Source: Pseudomonas moorei (GTDB lineage: Bacteria; Pseudomonadota; Gammaproteobacteria; Pseudomonadales; Pseudomonadaceae). Taken from it: a DNA stretch of 64,000 bases. Both the position numbers and the translations under genes were made by a program. Shown here piece by piece: positions 56,400 to 64,000 of this stretch (the first letter of the stretch is position 1; the number at the start of each line of letters is the position of its first letter). The stretch lies in NCBI RefSeq assembly GCF_008801475.1, contig NZ_VZPP01000016.1, positions 62,001 through 126,000 of the forward strand, written 5' to 3'. The notes beneath the pieces were generated by a model that saw nothing but the letters and a program-made list of their open reading frames with translations, was not told where the DNA came from and ran no database searches.

Positions 56400-57340
56400 A
56401 ACGAGTACACGTAGCTGCCGCCGTTATCCGTGATAGCAGCGGCAAGATCCTCATCGCCCGCCGCGCCGACACCCAGCATCAGGGTGGGCTGTGGGAATTC
56501 CCTGGTGGCAAGGTCGAGGCCGACGAGTCCGTTACAACGGCTCTTGGTCGTGAGCTTCACGAAGAACTGGGCATTGTCGTCGACGTCGCGCGACCGTTGA
56601 TCAAGGTTCAGCACGACTACCCGGACAAGCAAGTACTGCTGGATGTCTGGGAGGTCTCGGCGTTCACCGGCGAGCCTCATGGTGCCGAAGGCCAGCCTCT
56701 GGCCTGGGTGACGCCTCGTGAACTGTCGAATTACGAGTTTCCGCAGGCCAATCGGCCAATCGTTGCTGCTGCCCGTTTGCCCGACCAATACCTGATCACC
56801 CCGGAGGATCTGGAAACCCCGGCCTTGCTGAGGGGAATCCAGAAAGCCATCGCTGGCGGCATCAAGCTGATCCAGTTGCGCGCACCGAACGGTTATGACC
56901 CCAAGTATCGTGATCTGGCTGTGGACGCGGTGGGACTGTGCGCCGGCAAGGCGCAGTTGATGATCAAGGGCCCGTTCGAGTGGTTGGGGGATTTCCCTTC
57001 CGCCGGTTGGCACATCACGTCGGCGCAGTTGCGTAAATACGCGGCAGCCGGTCGACCGTTGCCGGCATCGCGCTGGTTGGCGGCGTCCTGTCATAACGCC
57101 GAAGAGCTGGCGCTGGCTGAAGAGATGGGCGTGGACTTCGTGACCTTGTCGCCTGTGCAGCCGACCCTCACACATCCAGGCGCTCAGCCGCTGGGTTGGG
57201 AACAGGCTTCGACCTTGATCGAGGGCTTCAGCAAACCGGTGTTTTTGCTGGGCGGCGTTGGGCCTGCGGAGGTTCAGAAGGCTTGGGCGGCAGGTGCCCA
57301 GGGTGTGGCGGGGATTCGGGCTTTTTGGCCTGAGGCCTGA
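56396..57340 (+). CDS. mutT: MutT Nudix hydrolase fused to a ThiE-like domain
   Basis: Protein of 314 residues with two parts. The N-terminal MutT domain has a full Nudix box, GGKVEADESVTTALGRELHEELG at about residues 37-59, and should hydrolyse 8-oxo-dGTP and so prevent A:T to C:G errors. From about residue 135 on it resembles thiamine-phosphate synthase/TenI (LIQLRAPN; FVTLSPVQPT; PVFLLGGV). Such fusions are common in gammaproteobacteria; whether the ThiE half is active is unclear. GTG start overlapping the GST stop. Confidence 0.92.
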   Translation: MKRVHVAAAVIRDSSGKILIARRADTQHQGGLWEFPGGKVEADESVTTALGRELHEELGIVVDVARPLIKVQHDYPDKQVLLDVWEVSAFTGEPHGAEGQPLAWVTPRELSNYEFPQANRPIVAAARLPDQYLITPEDLETPALLRGIQKAIAGGIKLIQLRAPNGYDPKYRDLAVDAVGLCAGKAQLMIKGPFEWLGDFPSAGWHITSAQLRKYAAAGRPLPASRWLAASCHNAEELALAEEMGVDFVTLSPVQPTLTHPGAQPLGWEQASTLIEGFSKPVFLLGGVGPAEVQKAWAAGAQGVAGIRAFWPEA

Positions 57341-57359
57341 TTATGCAGTGATGCTGCCG

Positions 57360-57458
57360 GCCTCTTCGCGGGCAAGACCGCGCCCACAGGTTTAGCGGTG
57401 TACACAGATTTTGTGTTCGACGCGATCACTGTGGGAGCGGGCTTGCCCGCGAAGAGGC
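57360..57458. repeat. REPIN
   Basis: Inverted 29-bp arms (57360-57388 and 57430-57458; GCGGGCTTGCCCGCGAAGAGG core) with two mismatches, between the convergent mutT and adenosyltransferase genes. Confidence 0.92.
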
Positions 57459-57473
57459 CCTAATAGGCGACGA

Positions 57474-58055
57474 CTAAACTTCAGGTTTCGCCGCGGGCTG
57501 CCAAAGAATCTCCGCAACCCCCTGACGCCGGGCAATTACCCGCGCCACCACAAACAGCAAATCCGACAATCGGTTGATGTATGCAAGGCCCACTCCGGCC
57601 AAGGGTTCAATCGCGTTCAAATGCTGACAGCGGCGCTCGGCACTGCGAGCCAGGCTGCGGCAGACGTGCGCCTGGGCAATCAGCATCGAACCGCCCGGCA
57701 GGATGAAATTCTCCAGCGGTCCCAGCTCCTCGTTCCACACATCGATCGCCGCTTCCAGGCGTTCGATTTCTCCGGCGTTCAATGCCTGATACTCCGGCAT
57801 TGCCAGTTCGCCACCAAGGTCGAACAGTCGGTGCTGACAGGGGGCCAATACCTCGATCACCTCCTTCAATCCCGGATGCTCGACGCTCTGGGCGGCCAGC
57901 CCGGCGAGCAACACACCCACCTGACTGTTGAGCGAATCGACCTCGCCAATGGCCTCGATCCGTGGATGGTCCTTGGGCACGCGGCGGCCGCCGCCCAGAC
58001 CGGTTTCGCCTTTGTCGCCGGTGCGGGTGTAAATCTTCGACAAGCGAAAGCCCAT
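57474..58055 (-). CDS. Cob(I)alamin adenosyltransferase, PduO type
   Basis: Enzyme of 193 residues that adds adenosine from ATP to corrinoid Co(I) to form coenzyme B12. N-terminal KIYTRTGDKGETGLGGG is the ATP-binding loop, and FILPGGS and CRSLARSAERR are family motifs. The gene starts two bases before the stop of the upstream kinase gene, so they are probably co-transcribed. Confidence 0.93.
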   Translation of the reverse strand: MGFRLSKIYTRTGDKGETGLGGGRRVPKDHPRIEAIGEVDSLNSQVGVLLAGLAAQSVEHPGLKEVIEVLAPCQHRLFDLGGELAMPEYQALNAGEIERLEAAIDVWNEELGPLENFILPGGSMLIAQAHVCRSLARSAERRCQHLNAIEPLAGVGLAYINRLSDLLFVVARVIARRQGVAEILWQPAAKPEV

Positions 58056-58057
58056 GG

Positions 58058-60094
58058 TTACCTCGATAGCTGATTGAGTTCTTGAGAGACGACCGGGGTG
58101 CCCGTCAATGGCAGGCGCAGGGTGAAGCAGGTGCCCTGGCCGAGGGTGGATTGCACTTCCATCTGTCCCTTATGGTTGTTGGTGATGATGAAGTACGAAA
58201 CGGATAACCCGAGACCGGTGCCCTGGCCAATCTCCTTGGTGGTGAAGAACGGCTCGAACGTGCGTTTGCGCACGCTTTCGCTCATGCCGACGCCGTTGTC
58301 TTCGACCTGGATTTCTGCCCAGGGCGGATTGAGCTTGGTACGCAGGATGATCCGTCCCGGTTCGCTGTCGTCTTCGCGCTGGTGAATGGCTTGGGCGGCG
58401 TTTTTCAGCAGGTTGAGCAGTACCTGCTCCAGCTCGTTGGCAGTGCCGGGTACCGGGCCCAGCGCCGGGTCGAACTGGCGAATGATTGCCTGGCCTTTGA
58501 AGTCGAAGCCGATGGCCAGGTCGAAGTCGTTACCGGCGATTTCCACGGCTTGATCAATCAGGGCCGGTAGATCGCAAGGGGCCATTTGGCGAGTGCTTCG
58601 ACGACTGAAACTGAGCATGTGGGTCACGATTTTTGCAGCTCGGGCGCCGGCCTGCTGGATGCCGTCGAGCAGCTGTGGTACTTCGCGCGCTTGCAGGTAG
58701 TTATTGACCGTCGACAGTTCGACGCCCACCTGTTCGGCCTGTTCGAGGTTTTTCGGCAAGTCGGGGGACAGGCGTCGACGAATGTTCTGCACGTTATGCA
58801 GGATCGCGCCCAGCGGGTTGTTGATCTCGTGGGCCATTCCGGCGGCAAGGCCACCGACGGAAAGCATTTTTTCCGACTGCACCATCATTTCTTCCAGGGA
58901 CAGGCGCTGAGTGATGTCGTCGATCCGGATCACCACGCCGCGCCCGGCGCCGCCCATCAGCGGGTAGAAGGTCAGGGCGTAGTGCTTGGGTTCATCGTCC
59001 TTGACCCAGGTCACGCGCTCAATCTTCGCCACGGTGTGTTGTTCGACGGTCTGCTTGAGTTGTGGCAGAAACGGCTTGAGCGGTTCAAAGGCGAGAAAGA
59101 TTGGCTGGTTCAAGGCTTCATCAAGGCGCGTGCCGGAGAGGGCGCTGGCTTCCTGATTCCACTGCGTTACATAGAGTTGTTCGTCGAGGGCGATCAGCGC
59201 CGAGGGCATGGAGTCGATGATGCTGTTGAGATAATTCTGAAACCCGGTGAGTTTCTTCTCGATCTTGCTGCGTACCTGGACTTCGAGTTCCAGTTTGCGG
59301 TTTGTGTGTCGGGTTTCTTCGGCCAGACCCTGAGCCTGGTCATAAGCGGCCTGAGAATCATCCCGCGCCCGCTTGAGTTGCTGCTCCCGGGCTTCGATGC
59401 GCGAAAGCATGGTGTTGAACGCTTCGGCGAGACTGCCGATTTCGTCGTGATTACCTCGCGATGCGCGCAGGGAGTAATTCTCTTCCCGTGTCACTTGTCG
59501 GGAGAGTTCTTCGAGTTGATGGATCGGCTGGGTAATCAGGCGCTTGATCTGCCGGGCGATCACCAGCCATAGCAACACGCTGAAGATCAGTATCCCGAGA
59601 CTGGCGGTCAGGGTGCCGGTATAAAACGCCATTGGCAGTTCGCTGCTGGCCACCAGCAGCAAATGGCCGGGCTCGGTCCCGGGTCGGGGCAGGGTGATCA
59701 CTTGATTGCTGCGAAATTCAGTGGCTTGCCAGGCTTCGATGTGTCGGTAACGCTCGGGCAGGTTCAGGTGATCGCCATGTTGTAACTGCGCCAGACGTTC
59801 ACCCTTGCCGTCATAGAGCGCGGCTGCCCGCAGCGGGGAATAGCTGTTGAGTTCATTGAGCAGGCGCTCGGCATTTTGTGGCGATTGCAAGGCATCGGCC
59901 ACCAGGCTCGGGTTGGACACCAGTCGGCCGATGGTCTGCAGGGCCTGGGGCGCCATGCTTTCCTGGGAGATGTAATACGCGGCGCTGATAAAGGTCAGGT
60001 TGGCGACCAGCAGGACGGTGGTCAACAGCACCAACAGGGCGGCCAGCAGTTTCTGACCGACAGGTAGGTTTTCAAGGCGCTGGCGCAATGGCAT
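58058..60094 (-). CDS. Orphan sensor histidine kinase (HAMP-PAS)
   Basis: Membrane kinase of 678 residues: membrane segments about 17-40 and 160-182 with a periplasmic sensor between, HAMP about 183-240, coiled coil, PAS about 290-400, HisKA with GMAHEINNP (His near 423), and HATPase with NLLKNAAQAI, DNGVGM and GTGLGLS. No response regulator gene adjoins it here. I recall that its PAO1 counterpart (PA4398) affects motility and biofilm. Confidence 0.92.
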   Translation of the reverse strand: MPLRQRLENLPVGQKLLAALLVLLTTVLLVANLTFISAAYYISQESMAPQALQTIGRLVSNPSLVADALQSPQNAERLLNELNSYSPLRAAALYDGKGERLAQLQHGDHLNLPERYRHIEAWQATEFRSNQVITLPRPGTEPGHLLLVASSELPMAFYTGTLTASLGILIFSVLLWLVIARQIKRLITQPIHQLEELSRQVTREENYSLRASRGNHDEIGSLAEAFNTMLSRIEAREQQLKRARDDSQAAYDQAQGLAEETRHTNRKLELEVQVRSKIEKKLTGFQNYLNSIIDSMPSALIALDEQLYVTQWNQEASALSGTRLDEALNQPIFLAFEPLKPFLPQLKQTVEQHTVAKIERVTWVKDDEPKHYALTFYPLMGGAGRGVVIRIDDITQRLSLEEMMVQSEKMLSVGGLAAGMAHEINNPLGAILHNVQNIRRRLSPDLPKNLEQAEQVGVELSTVNNYLQAREVPQLLDGIQQAGARAAKIVTHMLSFSRRSTRQMAPCDLPALIDQAVEIAGNDFDLAIGFDFKGQAIIRQFDPALGPVPGTANELEQVLLNLLKNAAQAIHQREDDSEPGRIILRTKLNPPWAEIQVEDNGVGMSESVRKRTFEPFFTTKEIGQGTGLGLSVSYFIITNNHKGQMEVQSTLGQGTCFTLRLPLTGTPVVSQELNQLSR

Positions 60095-60139
60095 CGGGTT
60101 TATCGCTGCAGAGGAACAAGTGGCCAGCGTAGCCGCTGC

Positions 60140-61057
60140 TCAGTCGCTGGGCAATCCAAGGCTGAGGAGGCGGGCGATCAGCCGCTGTTGCAATTGATTG
60201 AGGTGCGGCAGGTTCAACTGGTGTCTGTCAGAGGCTTTGCAGGCGTAACCGAGCAAATAACTGATTTCGGTTCGACGTCGGTTGCTCACGTCCTGATACA
60301 TCGAGGAATAGTTGGCAGCGGTGGCGAGGATCACCCGCTCCACTTCCTGCTGCAGGTTCTCGGCCGCTGCCGGCTGGCCGCAGCGCTCAAGCAACTCGGT
60401 CAATTCGCCGCAGAGGGTGGCGACTTCGCAGTGATGCTCCAGCAGACCGCCATTGCGGCAATCGTGCAGCACCGTCAGCGGATTGATCGCGCAGTTGAGC
60501 GCCAGCTTGCGCCACAGCCTGGTCAGAATCTCGGTGCTCCACTCATGGGGAATGCCTGCGGCGCTCAAATCATCGAGCCAGATTGGTGCGACTGGATGGC
60601 CAGCATCGCCGAGCCAGGTAAAGCCGTGTCCGGCGAACACCACGCGCCAATCGCTGTCACGGAAGGCGCCTTCAGTGCTTGACGCGTAAATGCAGCGTGC
60701 CTGCGGTACTTGCGCTGCGACCGCGTCCTGACTGCCCAGGCCGTTCTGTAACAAAATCAGTTCGGCACCGGGGGACAGGCGCGGCGCCAGTTGCTCCACG
60801 GCTTTTTCAGCGTCGTAGGCTTTGCAGGCGACCAACAGGCGATTGATCGGCTCGATACCGTCGGGTGTTTCGGCCGGCACTGGATAGAGTTGTGCCTCGC
60901 CGTGTTCGACCAGGGTCAGTCCGCCTGCCATTTCGTAAGCCTGCAAGCGCGCGGTATCCCGCAGGATCAGTCGCACCGGCAATCCGGCCCGTGCCAGGCG
61001 AGTCGCCCACAACGTGCCAAGGCTTCCGGCCCCCAGGACATGCCAGGTGGTGGACAT
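60140..61057 (-). CDS. panE: 2-Dehydropantoate 2-reductase PanE
   Basis: NADPH enzyme of 305 residues in pantothenate synthesis. N-terminal Rossmann motif LGAGSLGTLWA, the catalytic Lys in RKLALNCAINPLT, and the ketopantoate-binding VSNRRRTEISYL stretch are visible. Upstream of the kinase gene on the same strand with 45 bases between. Confidence 0.92.
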   Translation of the reverse strand: MSTTWHVLGAGSLGTLWATRLARAGLPVRLILRDTARLQAYEMAGGLTLVEHGEAQLYPVPAETPDGIEPINRLLVACKAYDAEKAVEQLAPRLSPGAELILLQNGLGSQDAVAAQVPQARCIYASSTEGAFRDSDWRVVFAGHGFTWLGDAGHPVAPIWLDDLSAAGIPHEWSTEILTRLWRKLALNCAINPLTVLHDCRNGGLLEHHCEVATLCGELTELLERCGQPAAAENLQQEVERVILATAANYSSMYQDVSNRRRTEISYLLGYACKASDRHQLNLPHLNQLQQRLIARLLSLGLPSD

Positions 61058-61191
61058 CAGCTTTTTGCTCTGTTTAAGGCGCGCATGGAAGGCTCACAGT
61101 GAATGATGGAAAAGACCCGTTATAATCAGCGCGGATTTTTACCGCAAGCCAGGTGTGCTTCATCGGCGCGCCCATTTATTGGAGAAATTAC

Positions 61192-61677
61192 ATGCCGTCG
61201 TTCGACGTGGTATCCGAACTGGACAAACACGAAGTCACCAACGCGGTCGAAAACGCCGTCAAGGAACTCGATCGTCGTTATGACCTGAAAGGCAAAGGCA
61301 GCTTCGAATTCAAGGAAAAGGACCTGACCGTCAACCTGACCGCCGAAGCGGATTTCCAGCTGGAAGCGATGATTGAGATCCTCAAGCTGTCGCTGGTCAA
61401 GCGCAAGATCGACGTGCAGTGCCTTGAAGTCAAGGATGCGTTTGCATCGGGCAAGTTGATGAAGCAGGAAGCCGTCCTCAAGGAAGGCATCGACAAAGAG
61501 CTGGCGAAGAAAATCGTCGCTCACGTCAAAGACGCCAAGCTCAAGGTCCAGGCCGCCATTCAGGGTGAGCAAGTGCGCATTACCGGCAAGAAGCGCGATG
61601 ACCTGCAGGAGGCCATTGCAGTGCTGCGGGCCAAGGAGTTCGGCATGCCGCTGCAGTTCAACAACTTCCGCGACTGA
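61192..61677 (+). CDS. yajQ: YajQ family nucleotide-binding protein
   Basis: Protein of 161 residues, full length for the family, with two ferredoxin-like subdomains. Homologues bind c-di-GMP or other nucleotides and some regulate virulence genes with a LysR partner. MPSFDVVSELDKHEV is the family start and GAAATTAC lies before it; the longer frame is not family-like. Confidence 0.93.
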   Translation: MPSFDVVSELDKHEVTNAVENAVKELDRRYDLKGKGSFEFKEKDLTVNLTAEADFQLEAMIEILKLSLVKRKIDVQCLEVKDAFASGKLMKQEAVLKEGIDKELAKKIVAHVKDAKLKVQAAIQGEQVRITGKKRDDLQEAIAVLRAKEFGMPLQFNNFRD

Positions 61678-61814
61678 CGTACAAAGCGGGAACCTCTCGG
61701 CGTTTTCGGCGTCCGAGGCCCAAGCAACGGTAGAAATGATCGACCTTGAGCGGGTCGGTGATTTCTGCCGTTTATTTTTCGTGTGCCGGATAGCCGGAAT
61801 TCAGGAGAACGTAG

Positions 61815-62657
61815 ATGGATTTGAATGCTGAAGTAGACAACCTGGTCAAGGTATCCCAGGCCTGGATCCCGATGATCATGGAGTACGGCAGTCGAGTGTT
61901 GCTGGCTGTGATCACCCTGGCCATTGGCTGGTGGCTGATCAACAAGGTCACGCAAAAACTCGGCGGCCTCCTGGCCCTGCGCAATGCCGATCTGGCCCTG
62001 CAGGGATTTATCAGTAGCCTGGCGAACATCATTCTCAAAATTCTGCTGATCGTCAGCGTGGCGTCGATGATCGGCGTGGAAACCACTTCGTTCGTGGCGG
62101 CGATCGGTGCGGCCGGTCTGGCGATCGGTCTGGCATTGCAGGGCAGCCTGGCAAACTTCGCGGGTGGCGTGCTGATTCTGTTGTTCCGGCCGTTCCGAAT
62201 CGGTGACTGGATTGAAGCCCAAGGTGTCGCTGGTACTGTCGACAGCATCCAGATTTTCCACACCGTGCTGCGAACAGGTGACAACAAGACGATCATCGTG
62301 CCAAACGGTAATCTTTCGAACGGTATCATTACCAACACCAACCGGCAGCCGACACGCAAAGTCGTGTTTGATGTGGGTGTTGATTACGAGGCGGACTTGC
62401 AAAAGGCCCGTCAAGTATTGCTGGACCTTGCTAAAGATCCGCGTGTTTTGGTAGATCCTGCACCACAGGCAGTGATTTCGACGTTGGGTGACAGTTCGAT
62501 CACGGTTTCCCTGCGAGTGTGGGTAAAAACAGCGGATTATTGGGATGTGATGTTCATGTTTAACGAGCAGTCCCGTGATCGTTTGAAAAAGGCCGGTATC
62601 GATATTCCATTTCCACAGCGGGTTGTTCGTGTGGTTCAGGAGTCTGCAGTGCAGTGA
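61815..62657 (+). CDS. mscS: Small-conductance mechanosensitive channel MscS
   Basis: Inner-membrane channel of 280 residues that opens under membrane tension during hypo-osmotic shock. Three membrane segments; the pore helix GLAIGLALQGSLANFAGGVLI near residues 96-117 has the Gly/Ala packing of MscS, followed by the cytoplasmic beta domain (RPFRIGDWIE; VPNGNL). GGAG precedes the ATG. Follows yajQ by 137 bases. Confidence 0.95.
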   Translation: MDLNAEVDNLVKVSQAWIPMIMEYGSRVLLAVITLAIGWWLINKVTQKLGGLLALRNADLALQGFISSLANIILKILLIVSVASMIGVETTSFVAAIGAAGLAIGLALQGSLANFAGGVLILLFRPFRIGDWIEAQGVAGTVDSIQIFHTVLRTGDNKTIIVPNGNLSNGIITNTNRQPTRKVVFDVGVDYEADLQKARQVLLDLAKDPRVLVDPAPQAVISTLGDSSITVSLRVWVKTADYWDVMFMFNEQSRDRLKKAGIDIPFPQRVVRVVQESAVQ

Positions 62658-62673
62658 TGGAGCTTTGCATTAC

Positions 62674-62695
62674 CGCCTGACTTTAAAGTCAGGCG
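62674..62695. repeat. Perfect 22-bp palindrome after mscS
   Basis: Two 11-bp arms CGCCTGACTTT / AAAGTCAGGCG with no spacer, 17 bases past the mscS stop. It has no T-run directly after it. Confidence 0.6.
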
Positions 62696-62736
62696 CGTAT
62701 TGAAAGAGATTCTTTAGTGAGCTGTACCAGAAACAA

Positions 62737-62771
62737 CGAAAAAGGCCCATCCGAAGATGGGCCTTTTTTTG
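62737..62771. terminator. Bidirectional terminator between mscS and the OprD porin gene
   Basis: AAAAAGGCCCATC, loop CGAA, GATGGGCCTTTTTTT. Confidence 0.93.
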
Positions 62772-62796
62772 ATTACCGCGAACTAACTTTCTGTGA

Positions 62797-64000
62797 TCAC
62801 AGAATGTTGAGCGGGTAGTCGGTGATCAGGCGGAACTCAGAGATATCGCCTTCGCCTTCGTCAGCGTTGGCAGAGTGCCATGCTTGACGGATGCGGAACG
62901 ACAGATCCTTGGCTGGGCCGGACTGGATCACGTACTTGGCTTCAACGTTGGTTTCGTGGTGTTTGCCGTCTGCACCGTACAGACCGGTGTAGGTGCTGTT
63001 CGATGGAGTATGGGTGCCGTCGATATTCCAACCATCCACGTAACGGACCATGAAGCTCAGGCCTGGTACGCCGTATTCGGCCATTTTCAGGTCGTAACGG
63101 GCTTGTACCGACTTCTCGCCAGGGGCGTTGAAGTCAGAGTACTGAATGGAGTTGGCGAGGAAGATCGAATCGCCGCCGCGGTTGTTTTTACCCACACCGA
63201 TGTAGTCGAACGGGGTATCGCCGTTAACCTTCTGGAAGGCCAGGGTGAAGGTGTGAGCTTTCAGGAACGAGTAAGCAGCAGCCAGGGAGTAGGCGGTGTT
63301 GCTGATGTCGCCTGCTTTAGCGCTACCGGTATCCTTGGTGTTGTAGATGTTACCGTCGAAGTTCAGCGACTGGTCGCCGCCCAGTGCGAGGGTGTAGTTC
63401 GCATTGGCGTAGTACTGGTTCCAGACGTCTTCCAGTTTGGCGCCGTACAGCGAGACGCTCAGGTCTTCGTTGATGCCGTACTTGCCACCGAAGTAGTCGA
63501 TGGAGTTGGCTTTCACGCCAGCGTAGGTTGCCCACAGGTCGCCGTCACGGGCGTTGCTGTCCTGGCTGGTCGCCGAGTAGAAGTGGCCAGCTTCGAGGTC
63601 GAGGTCTTTGACTTCGCTGCTCTGCAGTTGGAGACCGCTTGCAGTTTGGTGAAGGATGCGGGAGCCGCCAACAGCGAACACTGGAGCAGTGCTTGGCTGC
63701 ATGTCGCCGATTTTCAGCTCGGTCTTGGAGATGCGGAACTTGGCGGCAGCGCCGGCTTTGCCCTGGCTGTTGTTGACTTCGCCATCATTGCCGACGGTCA
63801 TGTTGCCCGAGCCCGAATACTTGTCGGAGCCGTCCAGCTTAATGGCCAGTTGGCCCCAAGCATCAACGCCAACACCGATCAGACCTTGGGTGTAGCCAGA
63901 GCTGAAGTTGCCTTGAATGCCCTGGGTCCAGTCTTTGTCGTCGGTTGCGCCGTTTTCCTTGTTACGGTTGTAGTAGTAGTTGCGTACCAGCAAGTCGAGC
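62797..64000 (-). CDS. OprD-family outer-membrane porin, N-terminus beyond the window
   Basis: The last 401 codons of an OprD-family porin, a beta barrel for uptake of amino acids and small organic ligands. The frame stays open to the right edge, so the signal peptide and first strands are missing. Alternating strands, the LLVRNYYYNRN start of the OprD barrel and a C-terminal strand ending in LNIL are typical. Which OprD subgroup (OccD or OccK) it belongs to, and its substrate, cannot be judged from this part. The ATG at 63993 is internal, not the start. Confidence 0.92.
   Translation of the reverse strand, partial: LDLLVRNYYYNRNKENGATDDKDWTQGIQGNFSSGYTQGLIGVGVDAWGQLAIKLDGSDKYSGSGNMTVGNDGEVNNSQGKAGAAAKFRISKTELKIGDMQPSTAPVFAVGGSRILHQTASGLQLQSSEVKDLDLEAGHFYSATSQDSNARDGDLWATYAGVKANSIDYFGGKYGINEDLSVSLYGAKLEDVWNQYYANANYTLALGGDQSLNFDGNIYNTKDTGSAKAGDISNTAYSLAAAYSFLKAHTFTLAFQKVNGDTPFDYIGVGKNNRGGDSIFLANSIQYSDFNAPGEKSVQARYDLKMAEYGVPGLSFMVRYVDGWNIDGTHTPSNSTYTGLYGADGKHHETNVEAKYVIQSGPAKDLSFRIRQAWHSANADEGEGDISEFRLITDYPLNIL

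Overview
The window is chromosomal DNA of a fluorescent Pseudomonas, most likely of the P. fluorescens group. Evidence: high GC, Pseudomonas-type MvaT, BifA, a PctA/B/C-type chemoreceptor and an OprD porin, many short REP/REPIN palindromes of the 'TGTGGGAGCGAGCCTGCTCGC' kind, and gene order that I recall from P. aeruginosa PAO1 in several blocks (comparison from memory, not computed). It holds about 49 protein genes, one clear pseudogene and no rRNA or tRNA that I can see.

Layout. (1) 1-8200: bifA (c-di-GMP phosphodiesterase, cut by the left edge), sodB, an argO-type exporter with an ACT protein divergent from argP, a short-chain epimerase, a membrane coiled-coil protein and a periplasmic double-Cache protein. 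(2) 8260-15110: DHA2 drug exporter, pobA/pobR (4-hydroxybenzoate hydroxylase and its AraC activator), LysR regulators, an exported metallo-beta-lactamase-fold protein and an NAD(P)-binding protein. (3) 15117-23605: a LysR regulator divergent from a catabolic cassette: a ThDP decarboxylase resembling 5-guanidino-2-oxopentanoate decarboxylase, an aldehyde dehydrogenase, and a complete polyamine-type ABC importer with a Tat-exported binding protein. (4) 23685-26210: AraC regulator, small monooxygenase-like protein, small hypothetical, flavin reductase. (5) 26435-31044: a KgtP-type dicarboxylate transporter downstream of a MifS/MifR-like two-component pair; a near-consensus sigma-54 promoter and two matching 18-bp palindromes lie before the transporter.

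(6) 31276-38774: class I fumarase, membrane diguanylate cyclase, ferredoxin reductase, enoyl-CoA hydratase, pyruvate kinase, TPR lipoprotein and PilZ protein. (7) 38775-40815: an AT-rich islet with one orphan gene, followed by the remains of a DUF58 gene broken by frameshifts and a large internal deletion. (8) 40816-50752: sbcB, mvaT, purU, a three-gene envelope operon (glycosyltransferase, deacetylase, LPG-synthase-like membrane protein), an amino-acid chemoreceptor and a HerA-like ATPase. (9) 50781-64000: DUF721/DciA-like protein, secA, argJ, GST, a Nudix-ThiE fusion, PduO-type adenosyltransferase, an orphan histidine kinase, panE, yajQ, mscS and an OprD-family porin cut by the right edge.

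c-di-GMP genes recur (bifA, the GGDEF protein, PilZ, yajQ). I see no phage, integrase, insertion sequence or CRISPR array. The features most worth a second look are the transporter control region at 27816-27923 and the decayed, islet-bearing locus at 38775-40760.
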